Shown here in pieces: positions 47,646 through 56,936 of a stretch of 64,000 nucleotides of DNA. Where the stretch lies: NCBI RefSeq assembly GCF_002088275.1, contig NZ_AQQS01000003.1:62001-126000 (forward strand), written 5' to 3'. Each line of letters opens with the position of its first letter. Positions within the stretch are counted from its first letter, which is position 1. The notes below the pieces were generated by a model. That model did no database searches and was not told the origin of the DNA. It worked only from the letters and a program-made list of their open reading frames with translations. The stretch is from Aurantimonas sp. 22II-16-19i. Lineage in GTDB: Bacteria; Pseudomonadota; Alphaproteobacteria; Rhizobiales; Rhizobiaceae. A program made the position numbers and the translations under genes.

Positions 47646-49090
47646 GCATGAAGCTCCGCGATCGCCGACCGCACTTCCTCGTGGTCGCTGAACGGATGCA
47701 CCACCTCGCCGATCTTCTGGCCGGTTTCGTGTCCCTTGCCGGCGACGATCACCGTATCGCCCGCCGCCGCGCCCGAAATCGCCTGGCGGATCGCCTCGCG
47801 GCGGTTGCCGATCTCGATTGCGCCGGGCGCCGCCGCCATGATGGCGGCCCGGATCTTGGCCGGATCCTCCGAGCGCGGATTGTCGTCGGTGACGATGGCG
47901 ACGTCGGCGAGCCGCGTCGCGATCTCGCCCATCATCGGGCGCTTGCCGCGATCCCGGTCGCCGCCGCAGCCGAAGACGACGACGACACGGCCGGTGGTGA
48001 ACGGGCGCACCGACTCGATGACGTTCTCGAGCGCCTCCGGCTTGTGGGCGTAGTCGACGAAGACCGGCACCCCCGATGGCGTCGTCCCGGCGAGTTCCAG
48101 TCGGCCGCTCGCGCCCTCGAGTTCCTCGAGCGCGCCGAGCGCTTCGGCCGTCGGCACGCCGGTGACGATGGCGAGCCCCGCGGCGACCAGCGCATTGGCC
48201 ATCTGGAAGCTGCCGGCGAGCGGCAGGACGATGCGGTGGATGCGGCCCTCGGCCTCGATCTCGGCGATCTGCCGGCTGCGCTCGTGCTCGAGGCGCTTCA
48301 GCGTCAGGAAGCTGCCCGCCCGGCCGACCGTCATGACCTTCGCCGAGACGCCCGTCGCCACCTCGATCGCCCGGCCGGACCAGGCGTCGTCGGCATTGAT
48401 CACCGCCGGCGCGCCCTTCGGCAACAGCGTCGTGAACAGCCGCATCTTGGCGGCGAAATAGCTCTCGTGGTCCGGATGATAGTCCAGATGGTCGTGGCCG
48501 AGATTGGTGAAGGCGGCGGCGCTGAGCCGGACGCCGTCGAGCCGGCGCTGGTCGAGGCCGTGGCTCGAGGCTTCCATGGCGACGTGGGTGACGCCGTCGC
48601 CGGCAAGCTGCGCCATCAGTTCCGCAAGGTGGACGGGATCGGGCGTCGTCAGCGCGCCCTCGACGACACGCTTCGGCGAGACGACGCCGGTGGTGCCGAT
48701 GGAGGCGGCGGCGCGGCCGGTGCGCTCCCAGATCTGCCGGGTGAAGGTGGCGATGGAGGTCTTGCCCGCCGTGCCGGTCACGGCGACGACGTGGTCCGGC
48801 TGCGCGCCGTAGAAGCGCGCCGCCATGACTGCGAGGGCGTGGCGCGGATCGGGGCTGCACAGCACCGGCAGGCTCGTGTGGGGCGTGCCCGCCTCGGCGC
48901 AGAGGATCGCTGCCGCGCCCCGCGCTTCGGCATCGGCTACGAAGGCGGCGCCGTCCACCTTCGTTCCCGGCAGCGCCGCGAACAGCGCCCCGGCCTTCAC
49001 CTGCCGCGAATCGGCCGTCAGCGAGGAGATCTCCGGATCGGCGCCGCCTTCGAGCGCGCCGAGCCCCTCTGCCAGAAGGGAGAGCTGCAT
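47642..49090 (-). CDS. murE: UDP-MurNAc-tripeptide synthetase, meso-diaminopimelate-adding
   Basis: Adds the third stem residue. The 482-residue protein has P-loop [20 protein letters not shown] and [10 protein letters not shown]. It also has DNPR (in [11 protein letters not shown]), the motif that marks meso-DAP rather than lysine specificity. ATG 49090. The 207 bases separating it from ftsI contain two strong stem-loops; the other upstream junctions of the cluster are overlapping or nearly so. Confidence 0.96.
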
Positions 49091-49181
49091 GATCGCTGGT
49101 CCTTGCTTCGTCCACGGCCGCAGAACCGGCCGACTGCCTGATCTTTTAGTGCAGCGACCCGGTCATTTGAATGCCGTTCGC

Positions 49182-49246
49182 GCGACATCGAAGACCCAAT
49201 GTCGCCTTCGAAAGGACGGCCGCACGATGGGTCCATCGCGCGGCCG
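49182..49246 (-). other. Two stem-loops in the ftsI-murE spacer
   Basis: Stem A pairs 49182-49188 with 49199-49205 (GCGACAT/ATGTCGC). Stem B pairs 49217-49230 with 49233-49246, a 14-bp stem with one wobble (CGGCCGC-GATGG type arms) and almost no loop. No T run follows stem B on the minus strand. These could be processing, stabilising or attenuating elements. Confidence 0.6.
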
Positions 49247-49297
49247 ATCCGGAAAGTCTCGGGCCACGGAACGCGTCCCTGGCCGGATCGCGGCCGC

Positions 49298-51061
49298 CTA
49301 GTAGGAAACCAGCAGGGACTTGCCTTCTTCGCCGAATTCCGGGCGCACGCCGAGGAAGGTCGCCGAACGCCGGACGATGTTGCCGGCCATCACGGCGGCG
49401 TTCATGCCGGCCGTCGCATAGTACTTGCCCTTCTCCGGCTTCGGCTCGTCGACCACCGTCAGGACGATGTAGCGCGGGTGGTCGATCGGGAAGGCCGCCA
49501 GGAAGGCGTTGAACTTGGCGGTGTTGGAATAGCGGCCATTGACCACCTTGTTGGCCGTGCCGGTCTTGCCGCCCACCATGTAGCCCGGAATGTTGGCGTA
49601 GTTGCCGGAGCCGCGATCGTCGGCGACGTTGAGGCGGAACAGGTAGCGCATCTCGTCGCTGGTCCGCTGGTCGACGACCTGGGTCGCCAGCGCGTCGGCC
49701 TCCGCCTTGGTCCGCGGCAGGAAGGTCGGCGGGATGAGACGGCCGCCGTTCATCAGCGCCGCTGCCGCGACCGCCGTGTTCAGCGGCGTGGTCGACACGC
49801 CGTGGCCGAAGGAGATCGTGATCGAGTTGATCAGCTTCCATTCCTTCGGCTGCGTCGGCGTCGCCATCTCGGGCAGCTCGGTCTGCCACCGGCTCAGGAG
49901 ACCGAGCTTGGTGAGAAATGCCTTGTGCGCCGGGATGCCGACCTTCTCGGCCTCCTGGGCGGTGCCGATGTTGGAGGAATAGATGAAGATCTCCGGCACC
50001 GACAGCACCCGGCGCTTGCCGTGGAAGTCGTTGATGGTGAAGCCGCCGATGCGGATGGGCCGGGAGGCGTCGAAGGAATCGGTGATCTTCACCTTGCCCG
50101 AATCGAGCGCCATCGCGGTGGTGAAGGTCTTGAAGGTCGACCCCATCTCGTAGAGGCCCGCCGACATGCGGTTCAGCCGGTTCTTGTCGAGGGCCTGGGA
50201 GGGGATGTTCGGGTCGTAGTCCGGCGCCGAGGTCATGGCGACGACCTCGCCGGTCTCGACGTCGAGCACGACGCCGCCCGCCGCCAGGGCCTGGTAGCGT
50301 TCCATCGCCTGCGCCACCTCGTCCCGCACGATGTGCTGGACGCGGAGATCCATGGCGAGCTTGACCGGCTTCAGATCCGCCTCGGTGGCGAGGCCCGAGG
50401 TCTGCAGCGCCTTGAAGCCATCGTCGTCGATCCACTTCTCGATGCCGGCGGTGCCCTGGTTGTCGACATTGACATGGCCGACGATGTAGGCGGCGGTGCT
50501 GCGTCCGGGATAGAAGCGCGTCTTTTCCGGGCGGAAGCCGACGCCGGGAATGCCGAGATCGAGGATCGCCTGCTTCTGGCTGGGGGTCAGCTCCCGCCGC
50601 AGCCAGACGAAGCCCTGATCGCCGGACAGGCGCTTGAAGAGCCACTTCGGGTCGAGATCGGGCAGCACCGACAGGAGCAGCTCGCTCGCCTCGTCGGCGT
50701 CGATGATCCGGCGCGGCTCGGCGAACAGCGAGAAGGTGGTGATGTCGGTCGCCAGCACCCGGCCGTTGCGGTCGACGATCTGCGGGCGCGCCGACATGAT
50801 CTGGTTGGCGCTGCGGAAATAGGCCGCCGATTGCACCGGCTCGACGCCCCATTCCACCAGCCGCGCGCCGATGACGAGATAGACGGCCGCGAACAGGCCG
50901 ATCGCCAGGGCGAAGCGGCCGTGGTTCTTCGGCACGTCGACGCCGCCCTTGCGGCGGCCGAAGCGATCGTAGCGCGACACCGCGGGGCCGGCCGGCGCCC
51001 GCGTCGCCAGCTTGGTGAAGGGGCGGGCCATGAGTTTGGAAAGGTCTTTGAAATGCATCAT
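49298..51061 (-). CDS. ftsI: Septal peptidoglycan transpeptidase FtsI (PBP3)
   Basis: A monofunctional class B penicillin-binding protein that cross-links septal peptidoglycan. The 587-residue protein has a short cytoplasmic N-terminus, one membrane helix (FALAIGLFAAVYLVIGARLVE), the dimerisation domain and a transpeptidase domain. Active-site motifs are S-x-x-K in GSTFKTF, S-x-N in SSN and K-T-G in GGKTGTA. ATG 51061 overlaps the ftsL stop (ATGA). Confidence 0.96.
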   Translation of the reverse strand: MMHFKDLSKLMARPFTKLATRAPAGPAVSRYDRFGRRKGGVDVPKNHGRFALAIGLFAAVYLVIGARLVEWGVEPVQSAAYFRSANQIMSARPQIVDRNGRVLATDITTFSLFAEPRRIIDADEASELLLSVLPDLDPKWLFKRLSGDQGFVWLRRELTPSQKQAILDLGIPGVGFRPEKTRFYPGRSTAAYIVGHVNVDNQGTAGIEKWIDDDGFKALQTSGLATEADLKPVKLAMDLRVQHIVRDEVAQAMERYQALAAGGVVLDVETGEVVAMTSAPDYDPNIPSQALDKNRLNRMSAGLYEMGSTFKTFTTAMALDSGKVKITDSFDASRPIRIGGFTINDFHGKRRVLSVPEIFIYSSNIGTAQEAEKVGIPAHKAFLTKLGLLSRWQTELPEMATPTQPKEWKLINSITISFGHGVSTTPLNTAVAAAALMNGGRLIPPTFLPRTKAEADALATQVVDQRTSDEMRYLFRLNVADDRGSGNYANIPGYMVGGKTGTANKVVNGRYSNTAKFNAFLAAFPIDHPRYIVLTVVDEPKPEKGKYYATAGMNAAVMAGNIVRRSATFLGVRPEFGEEGKSLLVSY

Positions 51062-51411
51062 TTCACGGACGTCCCGGCATTGTAGGCATAGCGCCCTTCG
51101 GAAGGTTGCGCCGGCAGGGGCACGACGCGCGGCGCGGGCAGCTCGTCCGGCTCGACGATCTGGTCGGGCTGGATCGGGTGCAGCTTCAGGTCCTCGGCAT
51201 AGATCTCGACGAGGCGCTGCAGGCGGCCGGGCTGGTCGAGCAGCGTCCAGTCGGCCTGGAGCAGCGAGATCGTCTCCTTCTCCAGCCTGATCTTGCGGTC
51301 GATCTTGGCGACCTCCGCCTCGATCAGCTCGGCCTCGTGCTTGATGCCGTAGGTGTAGGCGGCGGCTCCGAGCATCACCGTGACCAGAAGAATGTTCAGC
51401 GTCTTCAGCAT
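51058..51411 (-). CDS. ftsL: Cell-division protein FtsL
   Basis: A 117-residue bitopic protein that regulates septal synthesis with FtsB/FtsQ. The N-terminal membrane helix is LNILLVTVMLGAAAYTYGIKHEAE, and the coiled coil is EAEVAKIDRKIRLEKETISLLQADWTLLDQPGRLQRLVE; the W-x-L-x-x-P-x-R-L motif is characteristic. It lies in the usual place between rsmH (three bases away) and ftsI (overlap). The C-terminal 30 residues are Pro-rich. Confidence 0.92.
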   Translation of the reverse strand: MLKTLNILLVTVMLGAAAYTYGIKHEAELIEAEVAKIDRKIRLEKETISLLQADWTLLDQPGRLQRLVEIYAEDLKLHPIQPDQIVEPDELPAPRVVPLPAQPSEGRYAYNAGTSVK

Positions 51412-51414
51412 GGC

Positions 51415-52461
51415 TCAGTCTCCGGTCTCGGGCAGGTCGGCGAGGTTGGGAAGGTCGGCGAAGGACAGGGCGTCGGCCTCCGGGCGCGGCGCGGCGTCGG
51501 TCCGGATCCCGAGCCGCAGCTTGGCGGAGCGGGCGCGCGGGTTTCTCGCCGCCTCCTCGCCGGTCGCCGCCACGGCCTTGTTGCTGGCCGCGAAGGTCAG
51601 CGTCCGCAGCGAGACGTCCGGCAGGTGCCGCGAGGCGGTGGGCTGCGTCGAGCGATCCTTGAGGAAGCGCTTGACGATCCGGTCCTCCAGCGAATGGAAG
51701 GTGACGACGACGAGGCGGCCACCCGGCTTCAGGACGCGTTCGGCGGCGGCGAGGGCGCGCGCCAGCTCGCCGAGCTCGTCGTTGACGTAGATCCGCAGCG
51801 CCTGGAAGCTGCGCGTCGCCGGATCGATCTTGTCCTTGGGCGAGCGACCGACGACGCGGCCGATCACCTCGGCGAGGTCCAGCGTGCGCTCGAACGGCCG
51901 CTCGGCGCGCCGCCTGACGATCGCGCCGGCGATGCGCCCGGCCTGGCGCTCCTCGCCGTAGAAGCCGAGGACCCGCGCCAGATCGCCGTGCTTCAGGGTG
52001 TTGACCACGTCGGCGGCGCTGGCGCCGGCCCCGGGCCCTGCCCCCGCCATGCGCATGTCGAGCGGACCGTCCTTCTGGAAGGAGAAGCCGCGCTCGGCCG
52101 CGTCGATCTGCATGGAGGAGACGCCGATGTCGAGGACGACGCCGTCGACGCCGTCCGGATGGCGCGCCGCGGCGATGGCATCGAGCTCGGAGAAGCGGCC
52201 CGCCACGAGGGTCAGACGACCTGCCGCGGCCTCCACCATCGCCTGCCCGGCGGCGATCGCCGTCGGGTCGCGATCGATCGCCAGCACGTCCGCCCCCTGC
52301 CCCAGCAGCGCCGCCGTGTAGCCGCCGGCCCCGAAGGTGCCGTCGACGATCAGATCGGCTGTGGTCGGCGCCAGGGCGCCGACCACTTCACGCAGCAGCA
52401 CCGGAACATGACGAACTGGTCCGCCAACGCCGGGATCCTCGGTCCCTTCGTCGCCCGCCAT
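51415..52461 (-). CDS. rsmH: 16S rRNA (cytosine-1402-N4)-methyltransferase
   Basis: A SAM-dependent methyltransferase (MraW) that modifies C1402 in the ribosomal P site. The 348-residue protein has [13 protein letters not shown]-binding [40 protein letters not shown] and [15 protein letters not shown] 52461 shares its A with the mraZ TAA stop (TAATG), so it is coupled to mraZ. Confidence 0.96.
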   Translation of the reverse strand: MAGDEGTEDPGVGGPVRHVPVLLREVVGALAPTTADLIVDGTFGAGGYTAALLGQGADVLAIDRDPTAIAAGQAMVEAAAGRLTLVAGRFSELDAIAAARHPDGVDGVVLDIGVSSMQIDAAERGFSFQKDGPLDMRMAGAGPGAGASAADVVNTLKHGDLARVLGFYGEERQAGRIAGAIVRRRAERPFERTLDLAEVIGRVVGRSPKDKIDPATRSFQALRIYVNDELGELARALAAAERVLKPGGRLVVVTFHSLEDRIVKRFLKDRSTQPTASRHLPDVSLRTLTFAASNKAVAATGEEAARNPRARSAKLRLGIRTDAAPRPEADALSFADLPNLADLPETGD

Positions 52462-52931
52462 TATTCCGGTGTTTCGACGGAGGCCGAACCCCCTCGATCG
52501 CGCGTCAGCCTGTCCCTCAGCTTCTCCCGCAGCGCCCCGCGGAAAGCCTCGAAAGTGTCCGGCTCCCAGAGCTGGAACGAATTCTTCACGCCGACGAAGG
52601 TGACGCGGTCCGTGATCCCCGTATGGGACCGAATGAAATCGGTCATCAGGATACGCCCCTCCGTATCGAACTTCAGATAGGCGCCATCGCCATAGGCGTA
52701 GATCGCCAGCTCCTGATAGAGGTCGCTGAATGGATCCACGGCCTCCATCTGCTTCTCGTAGTGCTCCATCAGCTCCGGCCCGCCGACGTCGACCGCCGGT
52801 TGCGACAGCGAGCGCATCGCGAAGAGTTCGCGAATGCCGCGACTGGCGATGACCTGGCGAAACGACGAGGGAACCGAAACCCGCCCCTTGGCATCGACGT
52901 TGTGGACGAAGCTCGAAAGGAAGCGGTCCAT
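52461..52931 (-). CDS. mraZ: Transcriptional regulator MraZ
   Basis: A 156-residue DNA-binding protein with two SpoVT/AbrB-like half-domains, marked by the repeated D-x-x-G-R motifs [14 protein letters not shown] and [13 protein letters not shown]. In E. coli MraZ represses the mra (dcw) promoter by binding spaced TGGG direct repeats. Four such repeats with a 10-base period lie upstream at 53132-53165. ATG 52931 is preferred to the TTG immediately before it. It heads the cluster. Confidence 0.95.
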   Translation of the reverse strand: MDRFLSSFVHNVDAKGRVSVPSSFRQVIASRGIRELFAMRSLSQPAVDVGGPELMEHYEKQMEAVDPFSDLYQELAIYAYGDGAYLKFDTEGRILMTDFIRSHTGITDRVTFVGVKNSFQLWEPDTFEAFRGALREKLRDRLTRDRGGSASVETPE

Positions 52932-53131
52932 CAACGGCTACTCGTTCCACCCTGCCACACACCGCAGCCCTCGCACCGCCCGGATCGACCCCCGCAACCA
53001 ACCGACAGCAGGCACGACAAGAGACCCCGGCCAAAGCTTGCGTCGAAGCCGAGGCCGCCTCTTCCGCCCTGCGGAAGCACGTTATGCACTGCTTGATTTC
53101 GGGTCTGACACGACCCTCTCGATGTGGGTTT

Positions 53132-53165
53132 TGGGATATCATGGGCATCCGTGGGCGTCAATGGG
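53132..53165 (-). promoter_or_regulatory. Putative MraZ operator: four TGGG boxes, 10-base period
   Basis: TGGG begins at 53132, 53142, 53152 and 53162 on the plus strand (CCCA in the direction of mraZ transcription). A fifth TGGG lies off-register at 53125. Exact one-helical-turn spacing matches the published E. coli MraZ site design (TGGGN separated by five bases). The boxes lie about 200 bases upstream of the mraZ start codon. Confidence 0.7.
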
Positions 53166-53488
53166 AACAGGCCCTAACAGCCCTCCCGCAGCGCTTTCGC
53201 CCAGTCTATGACGGACGCCGTTAACGCCCGACTAACATTAAGAAAATCCTATCCGCTTATCGACAAATTCCGGTTTGGTCATGGAAGGGTGAGGAGAGCC
53301 GCGAGGCCTTGCGCGGGCGAGGCTGGGGCAAGGATTTGCCGGCTCCAGAAAAATAATGGTGCAATGCGAAAGCGGCCGGGAGATAGCGTCGACGCGGCGC
53401 CGCTCGCGACCGCCGGGACCGGCGCACCGCCCGCCGGGAGAACCGTCGGCGACGGCTGCGACTGCCCGCGACGGCAGAGCGCGCGAGC

Positions 53489-53567
53489 CCGGTCGCCAGC
53501 CGAGTCGCCGGCCCGGTCGGCCACCCCAGTCGCCGGCCCAGTCGCCGGCCCAGTCGCGAGCACCGGC
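53489..53567. repeat. 12-base GC-rich minisatellite
   Basis: Imperfect tandem units of the form CAGTCGCCGGCC. The cleanest copies are at about 53526-53562 and degenerate units lie upstream. It is located between the rnpB 3' end and the mraZ promoter region. Confidence 0.6.
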
Positions 53568-53633
53568 CCGGTGCAGCGACGGCGTCGGTGCCCCGCGCGA
53601 CGGGCCCGCCGCGCCACAGCCTGTGGTGCCAAG

Positions 53634-54080
53634 AGTGTCAGCCGGCCTGTAAGCCGGGTTCTGTAAGCGGCAGAGCCGCCTGGCGACCATTCCTCTGGGA
53701 CGGCCCTTGCGGACCGCCTCTAGCAACCTACCCGAACGACTGGCCCGGAGAGAGGCTGGCGGTGGGACGAAATCCCACGCCGCGTCGTCCCTATTCGGTC
53801 TTGCTCCCGGTGGGGTTTACCATGCCGCCGCCGTTGCCGGCGCCGCGGTGGGCTCTTACCCCACCCTTTCACCCTTACCCCGCCGACACTGCGGCTCGCT
53901 GCCTCGTGACCCTCGTCACGACGAGCCGAACTGTAGGCGGGGCGGTCTGCTTTCTGTGGCACTTTCCCTAGGGTCGCCCCCGCCGGACGTTATCCGGCAC
54001 CGTCTCTCCGTGGAGCCCGGACTTTCCTCCCCCGCCGTCTTTCGACGTCTGACGGGAGCGGTCGCCCGGCCGGCTGACGG
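53634..54080 (-). ncRNA. rnpB: RNase P RNA (type A)
   Basis: The catalytic RNA that matures tRNA 5' ends. On the minus strand the universal core GGAGGAAAGTCCGGGCTCC appears at about 54012-54031, and the 3' half has the matching AGAACCCGGCTTAC. Helix P1 is a perfect 11-bp pairing of the ends, GTCAGCCGGCC (54078 back to 54068) with GGCCGGCTGAC (53647 back to 53637), which fixes the boundaries to within a few bases. The length of about 440 fits alphaproteobacterial type A RNAs. Location beside mraZ is common in this class. Confidence 0.93.
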
Positions 54081-54084
54081 TGCC

Positions 54085-54113
54085 TCAGTCGGACAGGCCG
54101 GCGCGCTTGTCAA
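54085..54113 (-). promoter_or_regulatory. rnpB promoter
   Basis: On the minus strand a perfect TTGACA (54113-54108) is followed by 17 bases and a weak -10 GACTGA (54090-54085). The first base of helix P1 lies seven bases further on, the right distance for a transcription start. Confidence 0.65.
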
Positions 54114-54215
54114 TCGCCGCGGCACGGCTGTGCACCGCTCATCGTGCGCCGAGGGCCGCCGTACCCGTCCGAGCGAGCCCAGACGCCGTCGTGCGCCGCC
54201 GCCCCGCAGCGCCCC

Positions 54216-54995
54216 TCACGCCGTCGCGGCCACGCGCCCCGAACCAGGCGCCGCCAGCCCTGCCAGCAGCGCGGTGAGCGTTTCGATGGTCGAGACGTCG
54301 GCGACGCCGTCGACGCGGCCGGGCCGGAAGTGACGCTGGAACGCGGCGGTGGCGAGCCGCGTCGCGGCGTCGAAGCCCCCCGTCGGCGCGACCTCGTAGC
54401 CGTAGGCGGCCAGGCTGCGCTGGAATGCCGCGACAGCGGCCCCCTCGTCACCCTCTCTCAGGCACGGCCCGTCTCGGATTGGGGCAGGCGGGAGGAAGTG
54501 GCCGATCCCCGCGGCGTGGAGCCGAGACCATGGGAACTTCTCCCCCGGGTCCTTCTTGCGCGCCGGCGCGACGTCGGAATGGCCGAGCACCCGCTCGGGC
54601 CGGATGCGATGGCGCGCGACGACGTCGGCGGCGAGCCGGATCACCGCCTCGACCTGCGGCTCGCAGAAGTCCGGGCAGCCGCCGGCATGGCCCGGATTGA
54701 CGATCTCGATGCCGATAGACTGGGAGTTGAGGTCGCTGACGCCCTGCCAGCTGCCCTGCCCCGCATGCCAGGCGCGCTCCGCCTCCCGCACCATCTGGAC
54801 GATGCGGCCGTCCTCATGGACGACGTAGTGGCAGGACACCTCGCTCGCCGGGTCCGCCAGCCAGCGCACCGCCGCCTCGCCGCTGCCCATGCCGGTATAG
54901 TGCAGGATCAGCATGGTCGGCACGGCCGGATCGCGGCGGGCGTTGAAGTTCGGCGACGGCCGGATCTCGCCCACCAGCCCGCAGTCCGGCGTCAA
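54216..54995 (-). CDS. N-acetylmuramoyl-L-alanine amidase with peptidoglycan-binding domain
   Basis: A 259-residue amidase_2 (AmpD/AmiD type) zinc enzyme that splits muropeptides between MurNAc and L-Ala. Zinc ligands are in ILHYTG (His near residue 32) and HSDVAPARKKDPG (His and Asp). GIEIVNPG is the usual central strand. A C-terminal PG_binding_1 domain (REGDEGAAVAAFQRSLAAYGY...GVADVSTIETL) follows. No signal peptide is visible, so it may act in the cytoplasm in recycling like AmpD, or use an unrecognised route. The apparent start is TTG at 54995, overlapping the stop of the TerB/DnaJ gene (TTGA). Confidence 0.9.
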   Translation of the reverse strand: MTPDCGLVGEIRPSPNFNARRDPAVPTMLILHYTGMGSGEAAVRWLADPASEVSCHYVVHEDGRIVQMVREAERAWHAGQGSWQGVSDLNSQSIGIEIVNPGHAGGCPDFCEPQVEAVIRLAADVVARHRIRPERVLGHSDVAPARKKDPGEKFPWSRLHAAGIGHFLPPAPIRDGPCLREGDEGAAVAAFQRSLAAYGYEVAPTGGFDAATRLATAAFQRHFRPGRVDGVADVSTIETLTALLAGLAAPGSGRVAATA

Positions 54996-55711
54996 GCGGC
55001 ATGCCTCTTGGCGATCTTCGAATAGGCGTCGTTGATCGCCTTCATGCGCTCCGAGGCGATGAACATGAATTCGTCGGGAACCCCCCTCGCCGCCAGCCGG
55101 TCGGGATGGTTCTCCTTGACCAGCGTGAGATACTGGCTGCGCGCCTCGGCCGCCGTCGCATCCGCATCGATGCCGAGCACGGCATAGGGGTTGTTCGGCC
55201 CGGCGATGTGGCGCTCGCGCAGCCGCTCGAAGGCGGCCGCGTCGAGGCCGAAGATCGTGGCGATCCCCTCGAGGAACTCGATCTCCCGCTCATGCACGAT
55301 CCCGTCCGCCTTGGCGATGTGGAACAGCCCGTCGAGCACGTCGCCGAGCAGCTGGCAGTTGCCGGCCTCGTCCTCGCACAGCCCGCGCAGCCGGCCGGCA
55401 TAGGCCTCGAAGCCGGCGATGTCCTCCTTGGCGATGTCGTAGAGCCGGAAGACGTTGCGCATCTCCTCGGGCGGGATCTCCAGGATCTGCCGGAAGGCGG
55501 CGACCTCGGCCGCGGAAACGATGCCGTCGGCCTTCGCCATCTTGGCCGACAGGGCGATGATCGCCACCGAGAACGCCACCTTGCGCCGCGTCTCCCGGTC
55601 GCCGGAGAACAGCGAGCGCACCGCCTCCAGAACCGCGTCGAGCGTCGCCCGGCCGCTTCCCTGGATCGACTGGAGCAGCGTATTGAGGGTTTGGAAGATC
55701 GCCATCGGCAT
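54992..55711 (-). CDS. TerB-like/DnaJ-domain protein (cytoplasmic DjlA-like)
   Basis: A 239-residue protein with an N-terminal helical TerB/DjlA-type domain (residues about 45-165, with paired AKADGIVS...EV and AKADGIVHEREIEFL segments containing conserved acidic residues). A C-terminal J domain has the HPD motif at residues 202-204, so it should stimulate a DnaK-type chaperone. It lacks the N-terminal membrane anchor of E. coli DjlA. ATG 55711 opens the frame; ATG 55705 is an alternative. The stop overlaps the amidase start. Confidence 0.88.
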   Translation of the reverse strand: MPMAIFQTLNTLLQSIQGSGRATLDAVLEAVRSLFSGDRETRRKVAFSVAIIALSAKMAKADGIVSAAEVAAFRQILEIPPEEMRNVFRLYDIAKEDIAGFEAYAGRLRGLCEDEAGNCQLLGDVLDGLFHIAKADGIVHEREIEFLEGIATIFGLDAAAFERLRERHIAGPNNPYAVLGIDADATAAEARSQYLTLVKENHPDRLAARGVPDEFMFIASERMKAINDAYSKIAKRHAA

Positions 55712-56050
55712 TCACCGGTCCGCTTCGTAAAGACCCGCCGCTGGTCCGGGAGCCCCTGATCCGGCCACGGCGGTTGGCGCTGACAATACGCCTTTCTCGG
55801 CTTCAAAGAAGCGGGAATGGAGGTGGCGCACCTCTCAGCGAAATCCACCGCAGCGCAGAACAAGCTTTCGCTATCGCCCCTCCTCAAGCCCCGGTCAAGT
55901 TGCCCGTGTCAGGGTCCGGCGAATGCGGAAGGGGTGGTGCGGCCGGCGAACGAGACGCGCCTGTGGCCATTGAGCAATTGCGCGCGCGCCGACGCCGCAC
56001 GAGAATCCCCTCCGCTCGAAAGCTTCAAATCGCGAAAGGTTCAATCGCCG
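55712..56050. other. Divergent promoter region
   Basis: 339 bases between the TerB/DnaJ gene and the plus-strand lysozyme gene. A minus-strand promoter candidate lies at 55870-55898. A frame upstream of the lysozyme ATG stays open to 55817 but carries no conserved sequence. Confidence 0.5.
55870..55898 (-). promoter_or_regulatory. Putative promoter for the TerB/DnaJ-amidase pair
   Basis: Minus-strand TTGACC (55898-55893) and GATAGC (55875-55870) with a 17-base spacer. It would give a leader of about 150 bases. Confidence 0.45.
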
Positions 56051-56866
56051 ATGACGGGTCGAAACGACGGACGCAGCGAGAAAAGCGCGGGCAGGACCCC
56101 GCACCGGATCGCCTCGCGTCGCGCCTTCCTCGCCGGTCTCGCGGCATCCGCGGCGCTCGCCGGATGCCGCTCGACGGGGCTCAGCGTCGAGGAACTCGGC
56201 CTGTCCGACTATGCGGCGGCGGAGGCTCGCCACTATCCCGTCCACGGCATCGACGTCGCGAAGTACCAGGGCGACATCGACTGGGCGGCCGCCCGCAATG
56301 GCGGCGTCGCCTTCGCCTGGCTGAAGGCGACCGAGGGCGGCGATCGGGTCGACGACCGCTTCGCCGACAACTGGCGGGGTGCCGCCGCCGCGCGCATTCC
56401 CCGCGGCGCCTATCATTTCTGGTATCACTGCCGGCCCGGCCATGAGCAGGCCGAGTGGTTCATCCGGAACGTGCCGAAGGAGCGCGGCGCCCTGCCGCCG
56501 GTGATCGACGTCGAGTGGACGCCGTTCTCGCCCACCTGCACCATCCGCCCGCCGCGCGAGACGATCGTGCGCGAGGTGATGGCGATGTCCGACCTTCTGG
56601 AGCGCCACTACGGCCAGCGCCCGCTTCTCTACATTCCGATCGACGTCCACCGCGAAAGGCTGGTCGGCGCGTTCCCCAACCACGAATTCTGGCTGCGCGC
56701 AGTCGCCGATCATCCCGACAACGTCTACGAGAACCGCAAATTCCGCTTCTGGCAGTACACAGCCACCGGAACCGTCCCGGGCATCAAGGGCGACGTCGAC
56801 CGCAACGCCTTCGCCGGAACGCGCGACGACTGGGTGAAGTGGCTGAAGGCCAATCTTGCGCGATGA
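56051..56866 (+). CDS. GH25 lysozyme-family lipoprotein
   Basis: A 271-residue muramidase-fold protein that would cut MurNAc-GlcNAc bonds. The N-terminus has a twin-arginine-like motif SRRAFL (residues 22-27), a hydrophobic stretch and a lipobox LAGC (36-39), suggesting a Tat-exported lipoprotein. The GH25 core shows HGIDVAKYQGDIDW with the first acidic residue, AFAWLKATEGG, GAYHFWY and PVIDVEW with the catalytic-region Asp/Glu. C-terminal FRFWQYTATG is typical. ATG 56051 is chosen because the signal peptide begins just after it. It stands beside other wall hydrolases. Confidence 0.88.
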   Translation: MTGRNDGRSEKSAGRTPHRIASRRAFLAGLAASAALAGCRSTGLSVEELGLSDYAAAEARHYPVHGIDVAKYQGDIDWAAARNGGVAFAWLKATEGGDRVDDRFADNWRGAAAARIPRGAYHFWYHCRPGHEQAEWFIRNVPKERGALPPVIDVEWTPFSPTCTIRPPRETIVREVMAMSDLLERHYGQRPLLYIPIDVHRERLVGAFPNHEFWLRAVADHPDNVYENRKFRFWQYTATGTVPGIKGDVDRNAFAGTRDDWVKWLKANLAR

Positions 56867-56936
56867 GGCTTCAAACGGCCGCCAAGACGCTATAACCGAA
56901 GACCTCACGTCCCCATCCGTTCGGAGTGCGAGTTCG

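Larger units (their letters stand above)
52932..53636. other. mraZ leader and regulatory region with a GC-rich minisatellite
   Basis: About 700 bases between mraZ and rnpB. It contains the TGGG operator array (53132-53165) and a possible minus-strand promoter: TTGTCG at 53261-53266, 17-base spacer, TCTTAA at 53238-53243. A near-tandem 12-base repeat lies at about 53489-53567. Long open frames on both strands across 53240-53720 follow from the GC-rich repeats and show no conserved features. Confidence 0.55.

Noticed and set aside
53238-53726. Open frames on both strands between mraZ and rnpB
   Set aside because: They arise from GC-rich 12-base repeats and run into the RNase P RNA; no start site or conserved motif supports them.
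53707-54333. Plus-strand frame over the RNase P RNA
   Set aside because: The strand and structure belong to rnpB; the translated product has no protein-like features.
55817-56050. 78-codon N-terminal extension of the GH25 lysozyme
   Set aside because: The twin-arginine and lipobox signal starts after the ATG at 56051, so an upstream extension would bury the export signal.
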